Source of the DNA: Gemmata sp. | GTDB lineage: Bacteria; Planctomycetota; Planctomycetia; Gemmatales; Gemmataceae | Direction: 5' to 3' | Length of the DNA stretch: 41,163 nucleotides | Assembly (NCBI GenBank): GCA_022843445.1 | Contig: JALHNS010000014.1 | Location: 1-41,163, forward strand | Translations under genes and position numbers: made by a program | Shown here: positions 1 to 8,660 of the stretch, one piece after another | Numbering within the stretch: the stretch's first letter is position 1 | Layout: each line of letters starts with the position of its first letter | Notes under the pieces: model-generated | What the model was told of the DNA's origin: nothing | The model's database searches: none | Seen by the model: the letters and a program-made list of their open reading frames with translations, nothing else

Positions 1-91
1 TGCGCCGGACGTGCGCGTCGGGGTGGGCGTCACGCTCGGCGTTCACGACCCGTTGCTCGTCCTCGGTCAGGGCGATCGGGAACCAGGCCAT
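1..91 (-). mobile_element. 5' end of an IS630-like/HTH transposase-type protein, running off the left edge
   Basis: Minus strand from ATG at 91 reads MAWFPIALTEDEQRVVNAERDAHPDAHVRR, resembling N-termini of HTH/IS630-type proteins that are multicopy in Gemmata genomes. Only 30 aa visible. Confidence 0.35.
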
Positions 92-347
92 CGGGGTGAC
101 TCCTGCGGGCGGGTTCCCCTGATCTACCGAACCGATTCCCAAATGGATCATTCACGGCCGGGCGGAGTATAACTCTTGCGTGGCACCGGGCCGAAGGTAT
201 GATCGTCTGTGCTAGTGTTGTTCACCGCGCGGGTGACTCCCGCCTTCAACACCGGACCCGCCCCCGACGATCTGCGCTCGCGAACCCGCCGAACCTACCA
301 AACACCCCGCCGCCCTTTCCCCGTTCACCGCTGAAAGGTGTCTTCGC

Positions 348-1667
348 ATGTCCCTGAACACTGGTGCCGCGTCCTACGTTCTCCCGGGCCGCCGCGAGTT
401 CCTCCGCGTGGGCGTCGTCGGCTCGCTCGGCCTTACGCTCGGCGACTACTTCACCATGCAGGCCCGTGGTGACCAGAAGACCTTCGTCAGCAAGGAGGGC
501 GTTGCCAAGAGCGTCATCCAGATCGTGCTACCCGGGGGGATGGCGCACCAAGAGAGCTGGGACCCGAAGCCGGACGCGGCGCTGGAGTACCGCGGACCGT
601 TCGGCGTCGTGAAGACGAAGCTGCCGGGCGTGGTGCTGAGCGAGAACTTCAAGAGCATCGCCGGCGTCGCGGACAAGATGACCATTGTGCGCTCCATCGC
701 CGGGAAGGAAGCGGACCACGGCCGCGCGTCGTACACGATGTTCACCGGCTACCGCAAAAGCCCGGCCCTCGAGCACCCGGCGATGGGGGCGGTCGTGTCC
801 CACGAGTTCGGGCCGCGCAAAGACCTGCCGCCCTACGTCACGGTGCCGAGCGCGTCCGAGTACGGCGGGACCGGCTACCTCGGCTCGCAGTTCGGGCCGT
901 TCGGCATCGGCAGCGACCCGGCCCGCGCCGGCTACAAGGTCCGCGACCTGATGCTCCCGCCGGGCGTGGACGACCGCCGGTTCAGCACCCGGCGCGAGAT
1001 CCGCGGCGTGGTGGACGACCACTTCCGCGCGCAGGCCAAGAGCGCCGAAGCGCTCGGCGCGATGGACGAGTTCTACGCTCGTGCCTACGCCCTCATCAGC
1101 TCGCCGGCCGCGCGCGAGGCCTTCGACATCGAGAAGGAGACCGCCGCGACCCGTCAGAAGTACGGCACCTCGGAAGCCGGCCCGCGGTTCCTGCTCGCTC
1201 GCCGCCTCGTGGAAGCCGGCGTCCGGTTCGTGACCGTGAGCTACGGCGGCTGGGACATGCACGCGGGCATCGAGAACGCGATGCGGCGCCAAGCGCCGGG
1301 CCTCGACACCGCGCTCGCGGGCTTGGTCCGCGACCTCGACGACCGCGGGCTGTTGGCCTCGACCATCGTCCTCGTGACCAGCGAGTTCGGTCGCACGCCG
1401 AAGATCAACGCGTCGGCTGGTCGCGACCACTTCCCCCGCGTGTTCTCGCTGGCCGTCGCGGGCGGCGGGTTCAAGAAGGGGCTGGTGTACGGTTCGTCGA
1501 ACTCGACCGCGAGCGAGCCGGAAGAAGACCCGGTGCGCGTGGAAGACGTGCTGACCACCGTTTACCACCAGCTCGGCATCAACGCCGACAAGGAACTGAT
1601 GGCCCCGGGCGCACGGCCCATCGAGATCATCGACGGCGGCACCGTGGTGAAGGACCTCATCGGCTGA
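348..1667 (+). CDS. DUF1501 domain-containing protein with Tat-like leader
   Basis: GRREFLRVGVVGSLGLTLGDYF leader; VTSEFGRTPKIN..GRDHFPRVFSLAVAGGGFKKGLVYG and VEDVLTTVYHQLGI..GTVVKDLIG are DUF1501 hallmarks. Confidence 0.9.
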   Translation: MSLNTGAASYVLPGRREFLRVGVVGSLGLTLGDYFTMQARGDQKTFVSKEGVAKSVIQIVLPGGMAHQESWDPKPDAALEYRGPFGVVKTKLPGVVLSENFKSIAGVADKMTIVRSIAGKEADHGRASYTMFTGYRKSPALEHPAMGAVVSHEFGPRKDLPPYVTVPSASEYGGTGYLGSQFGPFGIGSDPARAGYKVRDLMLPPGVDDRRFSTRREIRGVVDDHFRAQAKSAEALGAMDEFYARAYALISSPAAREAFDIEKETAATRQKYGTSEAGPRFLLARRLVEAGVRFVTVSYGGWDMHAGIENAMRRQAPGLDTALAGLVRDLDDRGLLASTIVLVTSEFGRTPKINASAGRDHFPRVFSLAVAGGGFKKGLVYGSSNSTASEPEEDPVRVEDVLTTVYHQLGINADKELMAPGARPIEIIDGGTVVKDLIG

Positions 1668-1683
1668 GCGTGACAAGACGTAT

Positions 1684-1782
1684 TTCACCGCGGAGACCGC
1701 AGAGGGCGCAGAGGAAGGCCGAAGCCAAGTACAGAATTCCAGTTCTGCCTTTCGCTGCGCCCTCTGCGGTCTCCGCGGTGAA
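1684..1782. repeat. Long perfect inverted repeat (28-bp arms, 43-nt spacer)
   Basis: TTCACCGCGGAGACCGCAGAGGGCGCAG (1684-1711) and its exact reverse complement CTGCGCCCTCTGCGGTCTCCGCGGTGAA (1755-1782); the spacer contains a smaller CAGAA..TTCTG hairpin. Confidence 0.9.
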
Positions 1783-1812
1783 TACCCCTGCCTTCACTCG
1801 CACTTCGCAGGA

Positions 1813-4299
1813 ATGATCACGATGCGCTCCCTTCGCACGACCCTCGTTTGCGCGATTCTGCTGCTGTTCGCGACGGGTGCCGCGGCCGGCACGCCGAAAC
1901 TCGCGCGGCTGTCGCCCCCGGGCGGGCAGCGCGGCACCACCGTCGAGGTCGAGTTCTTCGGCAAGCACCTAGAGCAACCCCGCGGCGTTCTCTTCTACGA
2001 GAGCGGCATCGCTCTCGAATCCATTGAGGTAGTCGAAAGCGCGGTCGGTCCGACGGGCAAGTCGGTGCCGGTCGAACCCGGACTACGCGTCCGCGCGAAG
2101 CTGAAGATCGCGGCCGACTGCGAACTCGGGGCGCACGGGCTGCGTCTTCGTACCGCCGACGGGCTGACCGAGTACCACCGGTTCTTCGTCGGGCCGTTTC
2201 CCACGGTCGAAGAGAACGAGGTCATCACCAAGCAGCGCAACGACAAGCGCGAGGCCGCGACCGTCGTGCCCGCGAACGTCACCGTTCTGGGCAAACTGAA
2301 CGACCCGACCGACGTGGACGTGTACCGCGTCGAGGTCAAGAAGGGCGAGCGCGTCTCGGCGGAAATCGAGGCCGCGAGGCTCGGTGTGGAGCGCGGCATC
2401 CCCGACCTGCACCTCACCATTTACGACGCGGACGGCAAGAAGCTTGCCGCGGCCGACGACTCCGCGCTGTTCGTGCAAGACCCGGTGCTCTCGATCCTTG
2501 CCCCGCGAGATAGCGCGTACTTCGTGGAGGTGCGCCACAGCATGTACAACGGCGCCAACGACGCGTACCGGCTCCACGTCGGCACGTTCACCCGACCGAC
2601 CGCGATCTACCCCGCCGGCGGGCCGGTCGGCGAAGAGCTGAAAGTGAATGTCCTCGGCGACCCGAAGGGCGCGTTGAACTCCACAGTGAAACTCCCGAAG
2701 ACCGTGGGCGACTTCGGGTTCGTCGCGGTCGCGGACGGCACCCCCGCGCCGTCCCCGAACAAGCTGCGCGCGTCGCCGTTCCCGAACGTGCTCGAAGCCG
2801 AACCGAACGACACTCCGGAGGCGGCGACAGCTCTCGCCGCGGCCCTGCCGGTTGCGTTCAACGGCATCATCGATAAGGCCGGCGACGTGGACTGTTTCCG
2901 GTTCAAGGCGAAGAAGGGCGAGCAGTTCCGCTTCCACGCGCTCGCGCAAGCCCTCGGCTCGCCGGTCGATCCGGTCATCTGGATCAAGCCTGTTGGCGCG
3001 AAAGCCGGAACGCCGGGGCAACGCGCGACCGAGTCGCGCCCGAACCAGCTCGGGCTCGCGCCCGCGGGCGGTCTGGACCGCGTGACCCACGACCCGGTTC
3101 TCGAATTCACGGTTCCCGCTGACGGCGACTACATCCTCGGCGTCGAGGACGAGCGCGGCGAGGGCGGCGCGGACTACGTTTACCGCGTCGAGGTCACGCC
3201 GCTGACGAACGCGGTTTACACCTACATCGCGCCGGAACCCGAGAACCAGTTCGCCCCGCAGTTGCGCCAGTCGATCGCGGTCCCGGCGGGCAACCGGACC
3301 ACGGTGCAGGTTGGTGTGTTCACCACCAACCGGCCGTTCACCGGCGAGTTGGAACTGGTCGGGCTGAATCTGCCGAAAGGCGTCACCATTCGCGCGCCGA
3401 AGATCACCGCGGGCGTGACCCGCGTGCCGGTGGTTTTCGAGGCGGCCGCCGACGCGAAGCCCGAGGCGCTCCTCATCGACCTCGTCGTGCGACCGGTCGG
3501 CGGCGGGTCGGAACTGGCGAGCGGCTACCGCCAAACCGTTCTGATGAACGCCTACGGCAACAACGACTACTACATGCACGTTCCCATCGAGAAGCTCGCG
3601 CTCGCGGTCGGCGAACCGGCTCCGTTCGCGGTGACGGTTGAGGAGCCGAAGTCGGCTCTCGTTCAGAACGGCGAGATGTCGCTCAAGTTCAGCGTGCAGC
3701 GCGCGAAGGGATTCGACGGCCCGGTGACTGTTCAACTGGAGTGGAAGCCGCTCGGCGTGAGTACCGCGACCCCGGTGACGGTCCCCGCGGGCCGGACCGA
3801 AGGCGTGTACCTTATCGGCGCGGCCCGCAACGCGACCGCCGGGGCGCACCAGCTCGCGCTGACCGCGATGAGCGGCACCGGGCGCCGCGGGTACGCCGAC
3901 GGCGAGGGTCGCGCGTACGTCGCGTCGCAGCCGTTCAAGCTGTCGGTGGCCGAACCGCACGTCGAGGCCCGCATCCCGCGCGCGTCCATCGAGCGCGGCA
4001 AGACCACAACGCTCGTGGTCAAGCTGAACCACCTGCAAGCGTTCGAGGGCAAGGCCGCGGTGACGCTCGCCCGGCTCCCGCGCGGCGTGGAGCTGGTCGA
4101 AGGCCCGGGCACCATCACCGCCACCGATAAAGAGATCAAGTTCACGCTGCGGGCCACACAGGAGGCGCTGGTGGGCAACTACCAAGGCGTGGTGCTCGAC
4201 GTGACCGTCACCGACAAGGGCCAAGCGGTGCGACAGCTCAGCGGCAGCGGCGTCCTACGGATCGACGTCGAGCGCGGCGCGCCGGCGAAGGACAAATAG
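1813..4299 (+). CDS. PPC (bacterial pre-peptidase C-terminal) domain-containing secreted protein
   Basis: N-terminal signal peptide; two PPC-like modules (EVITKQRNDKREAATVVPANVTVLGKLNDPTDVDVYRVEVKKGERVSAEIEA; EAEPNDTPEAATALAAALPVAFNGIIDKAGDVDCFRFKAKKGEQFRFHA). Confidence 0.8.
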   Translation: MITMRSLRTTLVCAILLLFATGAAAGTPKLARLSPPGGQRGTTVEVEFFGKHLEQPRGVLFYESGIALESIEVVESAVGPTGKSVPVEPGLRVRAKLKIAADCELGAHGLRLRTADGLTEYHRFFVGPFPTVEENEVITKQRNDKREAATVVPANVTVLGKLNDPTDVDVYRVEVKKGERVSAEIEAARLGVERGIPDLHLTIYDADGKKLAAADDSALFVQDPVLSILAPRDSAYFVEVRHSMYNGANDAYRLHVGTFTRPTAIYPAGGPVGEELKVNVLGDPKGALNSTVKLPKTVGDFGFVAVADGTPAPSPNKLRASPFPNVLEAEPNDTPEAATALAAALPVAFNGIIDKAGDVDCFRFKAKKGEQFRFHALAQALGSPVDPVIWIKPVGAKAGTPGQRATESRPNQLGLAPAGGLDRVTHDPVLEFTVPADGDYILGVEDERGEGGADYVYRVEVTPLTNAVYTYIAPEPENQFAPQLRQSIAVPAGNRTTVQVGVFTTNRPFTGELELVGLNLPKGVTIRAPKITAGVTRVPVVFEAAADAKPEALLIDLVVRPVGGGSELASGYRQTVLMNAYGNNDYYMHVPIEKLALAVGEPAPFAVTVEEPKSALVQNGEMSLKFSVQRAKGFDGPVTVQLEWKPLGVSTATPVTVPAGRTEGVYLIGAARNATAGAHQLALTAMSGTGRRGYADGEGRAYVASQPFKLSVAEPHVEARIPRASIERGKTTTLVVKLNHLQAFEGKAAVTLARLPRGVELVEGPGTITATDKEIKFTLRATQEALVGNYQGVVLDVTVTDKGQAVRQLSGSGVLRIDVERGAPAKDK

Positions 4300-4388
4300 G
4301 TTTTGCGCTCCGTGATGGCGCACAGGGTTCCGCCCGAGCGCCGCGAACCGAACGACCAGCACGAAACACCAAACGTAACCCACCCAAT

Positions 4389-7022
4389 ATGCGCACCCTT
4401 CTTACCATTGTCGCCGCTCTGGCCTTCGCGGCCCACGCGGCCGCCGCGCCTGCGCTCAAGGCGTTCCCCGCGGCCGTCGAATTGAAGGGGAAGGACGACC
4501 GGCAGACGCTCGTCGTGCAACTCGTTGACGACGCGGGCGTCACGAAGGACGTCACCACGACGGCGAAGTTCACCCTCGCCGATGACGCGGTCGCGGGCAC
4601 CACCGCTAACGCGCTGACGCCCAAGAAGGACGGGCGCACGAAGCTCGTCGTCGAGGCGAACGGCCTCAAGGTCGAGGTGCCGGTGACCGTCGCGGGCGCG
4701 GGCGAGTCGCGGGCGGTGAGCTTCCGGCTGGACGTAATGCCGGTGTTTATGAAGCACGGGTGCAACAACGGCAGTTGCCACGGCGCGGCGCGCGGCAAGG
4801 ACGGGTTCATGCTGTCGCTGTTCGGGTACGACCCGGCCGGCGACTACTATCGGCTCACGCGCGCTATCGTCGGGCGCCGCGTCGATCTCGCGGTGCCGGA
4901 AAAGAGCCTGCTGCTCGAAAAGGTCGTCGGCACTGTCGCGCACACCGGCGGCAAGCTCTTCGACACGAAACACGACGACTACAAGACGCTGCTCGCTTGG
5001 CTGAAGGCCGGCGCGCCGGACGACGGCACCAACACCCCCGAACCGGTCGGCGTGGAACTGTTGCCGTCGAAGGTCGTGTTCGCCGCGAAGGGCCAAACGC
5101 AGAAGACCGTCGTGTTGGCGAAGTACAGCGACGGTTCGACGCGCGACGTGACCCGGCTCGCGCTCTACATGAGCAACAACGAAGCCATCGCCGCGATCGG
5201 TAAGGACGGCAGCGTGACCGGTGGCGGGCGCGGCGGGGCGTTCGTGTTCGCCCGGTTCGGCAAGTTCACCGTCGGCGCGGAAGTGATCGTGCTTCCCACC
5301 GACGACAAGTTCACGTGGCCGAAAACGCCCGAACACAACTACATCGATACGCTCGTCTTCGACAAACTGAAGAAGCTCCACCTCGCGCCCTCCGAACTGT
5401 GCTCCGACGAGCAGTTCCTGCGCCGGGTGTACCTCGACCTGATCGGGCTGCCGCCGTCGCGCGAGGAGTTCGACGCCTTCCTTGCCGACAAGGACGCTAG
5501 GAAGCGCGAGAAGCTCATCGACGCGCTGATCGAGCGCCCGGAGTTCGTGGACATGTGGACGATGAAGTGGGGCGAGATGCTCCGCGTCCGCGCGTACAAC
5601 CAGGTGCCGCAGTACGGCCGCGACTCGAAGGCGATGTACTCCTACGCCGCGTGGCTCAAAGACCAGATGGCGAAGAACCGGCCGCTCAACGAGTTCGCCG
5701 CGGAACTGCTCGTCGGGAGCGGCAGCAACTTCAAATCGCCGCCCGCGAACCTTTACACCGCGGCCGAGCGGCTCACGCCCGAGAAGACCGCCGAGGACAT
5801 CGCGCAGGTGTTTTTGGGCACGCGCATCCAATGCGCGCAGTGCCACAACCACCCGTTCGACCGCTGGACGATGGACGACTACTACGGGTTCGCCGCGTTC
5901 TTCGCGGGCGTCAACCTGAAGCGCGGCGTGGAAGGCCGCGAGGTCGTCGTCGCGAACAACAATGCCGCGAACACGACCGCGCACCCGGTGGACGGCCGCC
6001 GCATGAAGCCGAAGTTCCTCGGCGGCAACGCGCCGGAGGTCGAGGGGCAAGACCCGCGTAAGGCGCTCGCGAAGTGGCTGACTTCGCCCGATAACGCCGC
6101 GTTCCGCGAGACAATGGCGAACAACATTTGGGCGCACTTCTTCGGTCGCGGGATCGTGGACCCGGTAGACGACGTGCGCATCAGCAACCCGCCGAGCAAC
6201 AAGGAACTGCTCACGGCCATCGGCCAGAAGCTCGCCGACTACGGGTTCGATAAGAAGAAGCTCGTGCGCGACATCTGCAACTCGCGGACGTATCAGTTCT
6301 CGGCCGCGACCAACGCCACCAACGAGCTGGACGAGAGCTACTTCTCGCACTCCTACGTCCGCCGGCTGCGGGCCGAGGTGCTGCTCGACACGATCTCCCG
6401 CGTGACCGGCACCGAGGACTGGTTCGCGCTGTCGCCCCCGGGCACGCGCGCGGTACAGATCCACACCGGCGAGGTGACCAACTACTTCCTAACCACCTTC
6501 GGCCGCGCCCCGCGCGAGACTGCCTGCTCTTGCGAGGTGAACAAGGAAGCCAATTTGTCACAAGCGCTGCACCTCGTCAACGGCGACACCATCACGTCGA
6601 AGGTGGCGCAGGGTAAGCTCATGCCGGCTCTGCTCGCCGAGAAGAAGACGCCTGAAGCGATCATCGAAGAGATGTACGTCCGCACGCTGTGCCGCAAGCC
6701 GACCGAGCGAGAGCTGAAGGGGCTGGCCGAGATCGTGCGCCGCGAGACCGCCCCCGAGCGGCTTCGGGAGATCGCCGACGCCCAACTGAAGACCGACGTC
6801 GCGTTCCAGCGCGCCGAAGATCGCCTCAAGGCGCTCAAAGCCGACCTCGCCAAACTGCCGAAGGACTCGAAGGAGGCCGCGGCGCTCGCCAAGCAGGTGA
6901 CGGCGCTCGAACAGACCCAGAACGCGACCCGCAAGCGGCTCGAAGGCGCCGCGGCGCCGACCGTCTACGGCGACATTCTGTGGGGGCTGTTCAACTCCAC
7001 AGAGTTCACGTTCAACCACTAA
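4389..7022 (+). CDS. DUF1549/DUF1553 domain protein with N-terminal Ig-like region and CX4CH cytochrome-like motif
   Basis: HGCNNGSCHGAARGKDGFMLSLFGYDP; DEQFLRRVYLDLIGLPPSREEFDAFL (DUF1549); IQCAQCHNHPFDRWTMDDYYGFAAFF; FGRAPRETACSCE (DUF1553). Confidence 0.88.
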   Translation: MRTLLTIVAALAFAAHAAAAPALKAFPAAVELKGKDDRQTLVVQLVDDAGVTKDVTTTAKFTLADDAVAGTTANALTPKKDGRTKLVVEANGLKVEVPVTVAGAGESRAVSFRLDVMPVFMKHGCNNGSCHGAARGKDGFMLSLFGYDPAGDYYRLTRAIVGRRVDLAVPEKSLLLEKVVGTVAHTGGKLFDTKHDDYKTLLAWLKAGAPDDGTNTPEPVGVELLPSKVVFAAKGQTQKTVVLAKYSDGSTRDVTRLALYMSNNEAIAAIGKDGSVTGGGRGGAFVFARFGKFTVGAEVIVLPTDDKFTWPKTPEHNYIDTLVFDKLKKLHLAPSELCSDEQFLRRVYLDLIGLPPSREEFDAFLADKDARKREKLIDALIERPEFVDMWTMKWGEMLRVRAYNQVPQYGRDSKAMYSYAAWLKDQMAKNRPLNEFAAELLVGSGSNFKSPPANLYTAAERLTPEKTAEDIAQVFLGTRIQCAQCHNHPFDRWTMDDYYGFAAFFAGVNLKRGVEGREVVVANNNAANTTAHPVDGRRMKPKFLGGNAPEVEGQDPRKALAKWLTSPDNAAFRETMANNIWAHFFGRGIVDPVDDVRISNPPSNKELLTAIGQKLADYGFDKKKLVRDICNSRTYQFSAATNATNELDESYFSHSYVRRLRAEVLLDTISRVTGTEDWFALSPPGTRAVQIHTGEVTNYFLTTFGRAPRETACSCEVNKEANLSQALHLVNGDTITSKVAQGKLMPALLAEKKTPEAIIEEMYVRTLCRKPTERELKGLAEIVRRETAPERLREIADAQLKTDVAFQRAEDRLKALKADLAKLPKDSKEAAALAKQVTALEQTQNATRKRLEGAAAPTVYGDILWGLFNSTEFTFNH

Positions 7023-7034
7023 ACAGGTCTACTC

Positions 7035-7062
7035 GCGGCACAGGCGTTCTAGCCTGTGCCGC
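7035..7062. terminator. Perfect 11-bp hairpin between genes (terminator-like or dispersed palindrome)
   Basis: GCGGCACAGGC-GTTCTA-GCCTGTGCCGC immediately after the stop codon of the 4389-7022 gene; no T run on the plus strand. Confidence 0.55.
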
Positions 7063-7089
7063 AAGAAAATTCACCCCACCGACACCACC

Positions 7090-8559
7090 ATGCCGACGCG
7101 CATCCTCTGTTTGTTCACGCTGGCTCTGGTTGCGTTCGGCTTCGCCCACGCGCAGCCGCCGAAGGACGCGCCAAAGGTTGACCCGAAGACCGAACCGCCG
7201 AAGAAGGCCGACGCGGTCACCTACAAGGACCACGTGCTGCCGATCCTGCGCAAGCACTGCCTGAACTGCCACAACGCCGATAAGGCGTCGTCCGATTTGG
7301 ACGTTTCGACCTATCAAGCGCTGATGGCTGGGGGCGCGAGTGGCCCGGCCGTGAAGCACGGGAACGTGGGACAGAGTTCGCTCTACGGCGTCACGTCGCA
7401 CGAACTCGAACCGAAGATGCCCCCGAAGGGCCCGAAGATCCCGGACGCGGACCTCGCGCTCATCAAGAAGTGGATCGAGGGCGGCGCGCCGGAAACCGCG
7501 GTGGGCGCCGCCAAGACCGCCGGGCGCAAGGTCGAGATCGACCCGGTCACGATGACGAAGGGCAAGCCCGACGGCCCGCCGCCGATGCCCGGTGTGCTGC
7601 CGGCGCTGAAGCTCGCGAAAACCGAACGCGCGCACCCGGTTACCGCGATGGCTTCCAGCCCGTGGGCTCCGCTCCTAGCCGTCGCCGGGCACGAGCGCGT
7701 CCTGCTCTACAACACCGACACGTTGAAGCTCGTCGGCGCTCTCGCGTTCCCGGAGCGCGTCCCGTACGTGCTGAAGTTCAGCCGCAACGGGAAGTGGCTG
7801 CTTGCCGGCGGCGGGCGCGGCGCCGCGCAGGGGCGCGTCGTCATCTGGGACGTGACCACCGGCAAGCGCGTGACCGAGATCGGCGACGAGGCCGACGTGG
7901 TGCTCGCGGCGGACGTCAGCCCGGACCACAAACTCGTCGCACTCGGCGGCCCCGGCAAACTCGTGAAGGTCTACGATACCGCGACCGGCGAACTGAAGCG
8001 CAAGATCAAGAAGCACACCGACTGGGTGACGGCGCTGGAGTTCAGCCCGGACGGGGAGACGCTCGCGAGCGGCGACCGCAACGGCGGCGTGTTCGTGTGG
8101 GAGGCGACGACCGGCGGCATCGTGTTCACGCTCGGCGACCACAAGGACGCGATCACCGCTCTCAGTTGGCGCGCGGACTCGCAAATGCTGGCCTCGTCGA
8201 GCGAAGACGGCAAGGTCATCCTGTGGTACGCCGAGGACGGCTTCCCCACGCGCTCGATCAACGCGCAAGTCGACGCGAAGGCTCCGCCCGCGCCGCGGGG
8301 CAAAATACCCGGTGTGCTCGCGGTGAGCTACGCGCGGAGCGGCCAGCTCGTCACCTGCGGGCGCGACAACACGGCCCGCGTGTGGAAGGCCGACGGCTCG
8401 CAAGTCGCGCGACTGGAAGGCTTCACCGACGTGCCCTCGAAGGTGGTGTTCTCGCACGACGGCGAGCGCGTGTTCGTGGGCGACTTCACCGGCAAGGTGC
8501 GGGTGTGGGAGATGAAGGACAAGAAGCCGGTCGGCGAACTGACCACCAACCCGGACTGA
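7090..8559 (+). CDS. PSCyt1-type c cytochrome domain plus WD40 repeat protein
   Basis: KHCLNCHNADKASSDLDVSTYQALMAGG (CXXCH, PSCyt1); repeated WD40-type units ..LEFSPDGETLASGDRNGGVFVWEATTG..ALSWRADSQMLASSSEDGKVILWYAEDG. Confidence 0.88.
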   Translation: MPTRILCLFTLALVAFGFAHAQPPKDAPKVDPKTEPPKKADAVTYKDHVLPILRKHCLNCHNADKASSDLDVSTYQALMAGGASGPAVKHGNVGQSSLYGVTSHELEPKMPPKGPKIPDADLALIKKWIEGGAPETAVGAAKTAGRKVEIDPVTMTKGKPDGPPPMPGVLPALKLAKTERAHPVTAMASSPWAPLLAVAGHERVLLYNTDTLKLVGALAFPERVPYVLKFSRNGKWLLAGGGRGAAQGRVVIWDVTTGKRVTEIGDEADVVLAADVSPDHKLVALGGPGKLVKVYDTATGELKRKIKKHTDWVTALEFSPDGETLASGDRNGGVFVWEATTGGIVFTLGDHKDAITALSWRADSQMLASSSEDGKVILWYAEDGFPTRSINAQVDAKAPPAPRGKIPGVLAVSYARSGQLVTCGRDNTARVWKADGSQVARLEGFTDVPSKVVFSHDGERVFVGDFTGKVRVWEMKDKKPVGELTTNPD

Positions 8560-8566
8560 CCGCACT

Positions 8567-8585
8567 CCGCGGAGGCGCTCCGCGG
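8567..8585. terminator. Short GC-rich hairpin after WD40 gene
   Basis: CCGCGGAG-GCG-CTCCGCGG, 8-bp perfect stem 8 nt past the stop codon. Confidence 0.4.
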
Positions 8586-8660
8586 CAACGACTTGCTCTG
8601 GTGTCGTCGGCGTGCGAAGATGTTGCTTCGCGCCCGCCGCGATTCCCAACCCGGCACGCC

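Noticed and set aside
528-1688. Long minus-strand ORF (386 aa) opposite the DUF1501 gene
   Set aside because: Shadow ORF from high-GC codon bias; His/Arg/Val/Ala-rich with no domain, and fully antisense to a clear DUF1501 gene.
2083-6464. Long minus-strand ORFs 2083-4224 and 4179-6464 (713 and 761 aa)
   Set aside because: Antisense to PPC and DUF1549/1553 genes; low-complexity Arg/Val/Glu composition typical of antisense frames in GC-rich DNA.
7470-8660. N-terminal extension of the 7470-11021 ORF as a 1183-aa protein
   Set aside because: Residues before 8661 are an Arg-rich out-of-frame reading of the WD40 gene; a signal peptide starts at ATG 8661.
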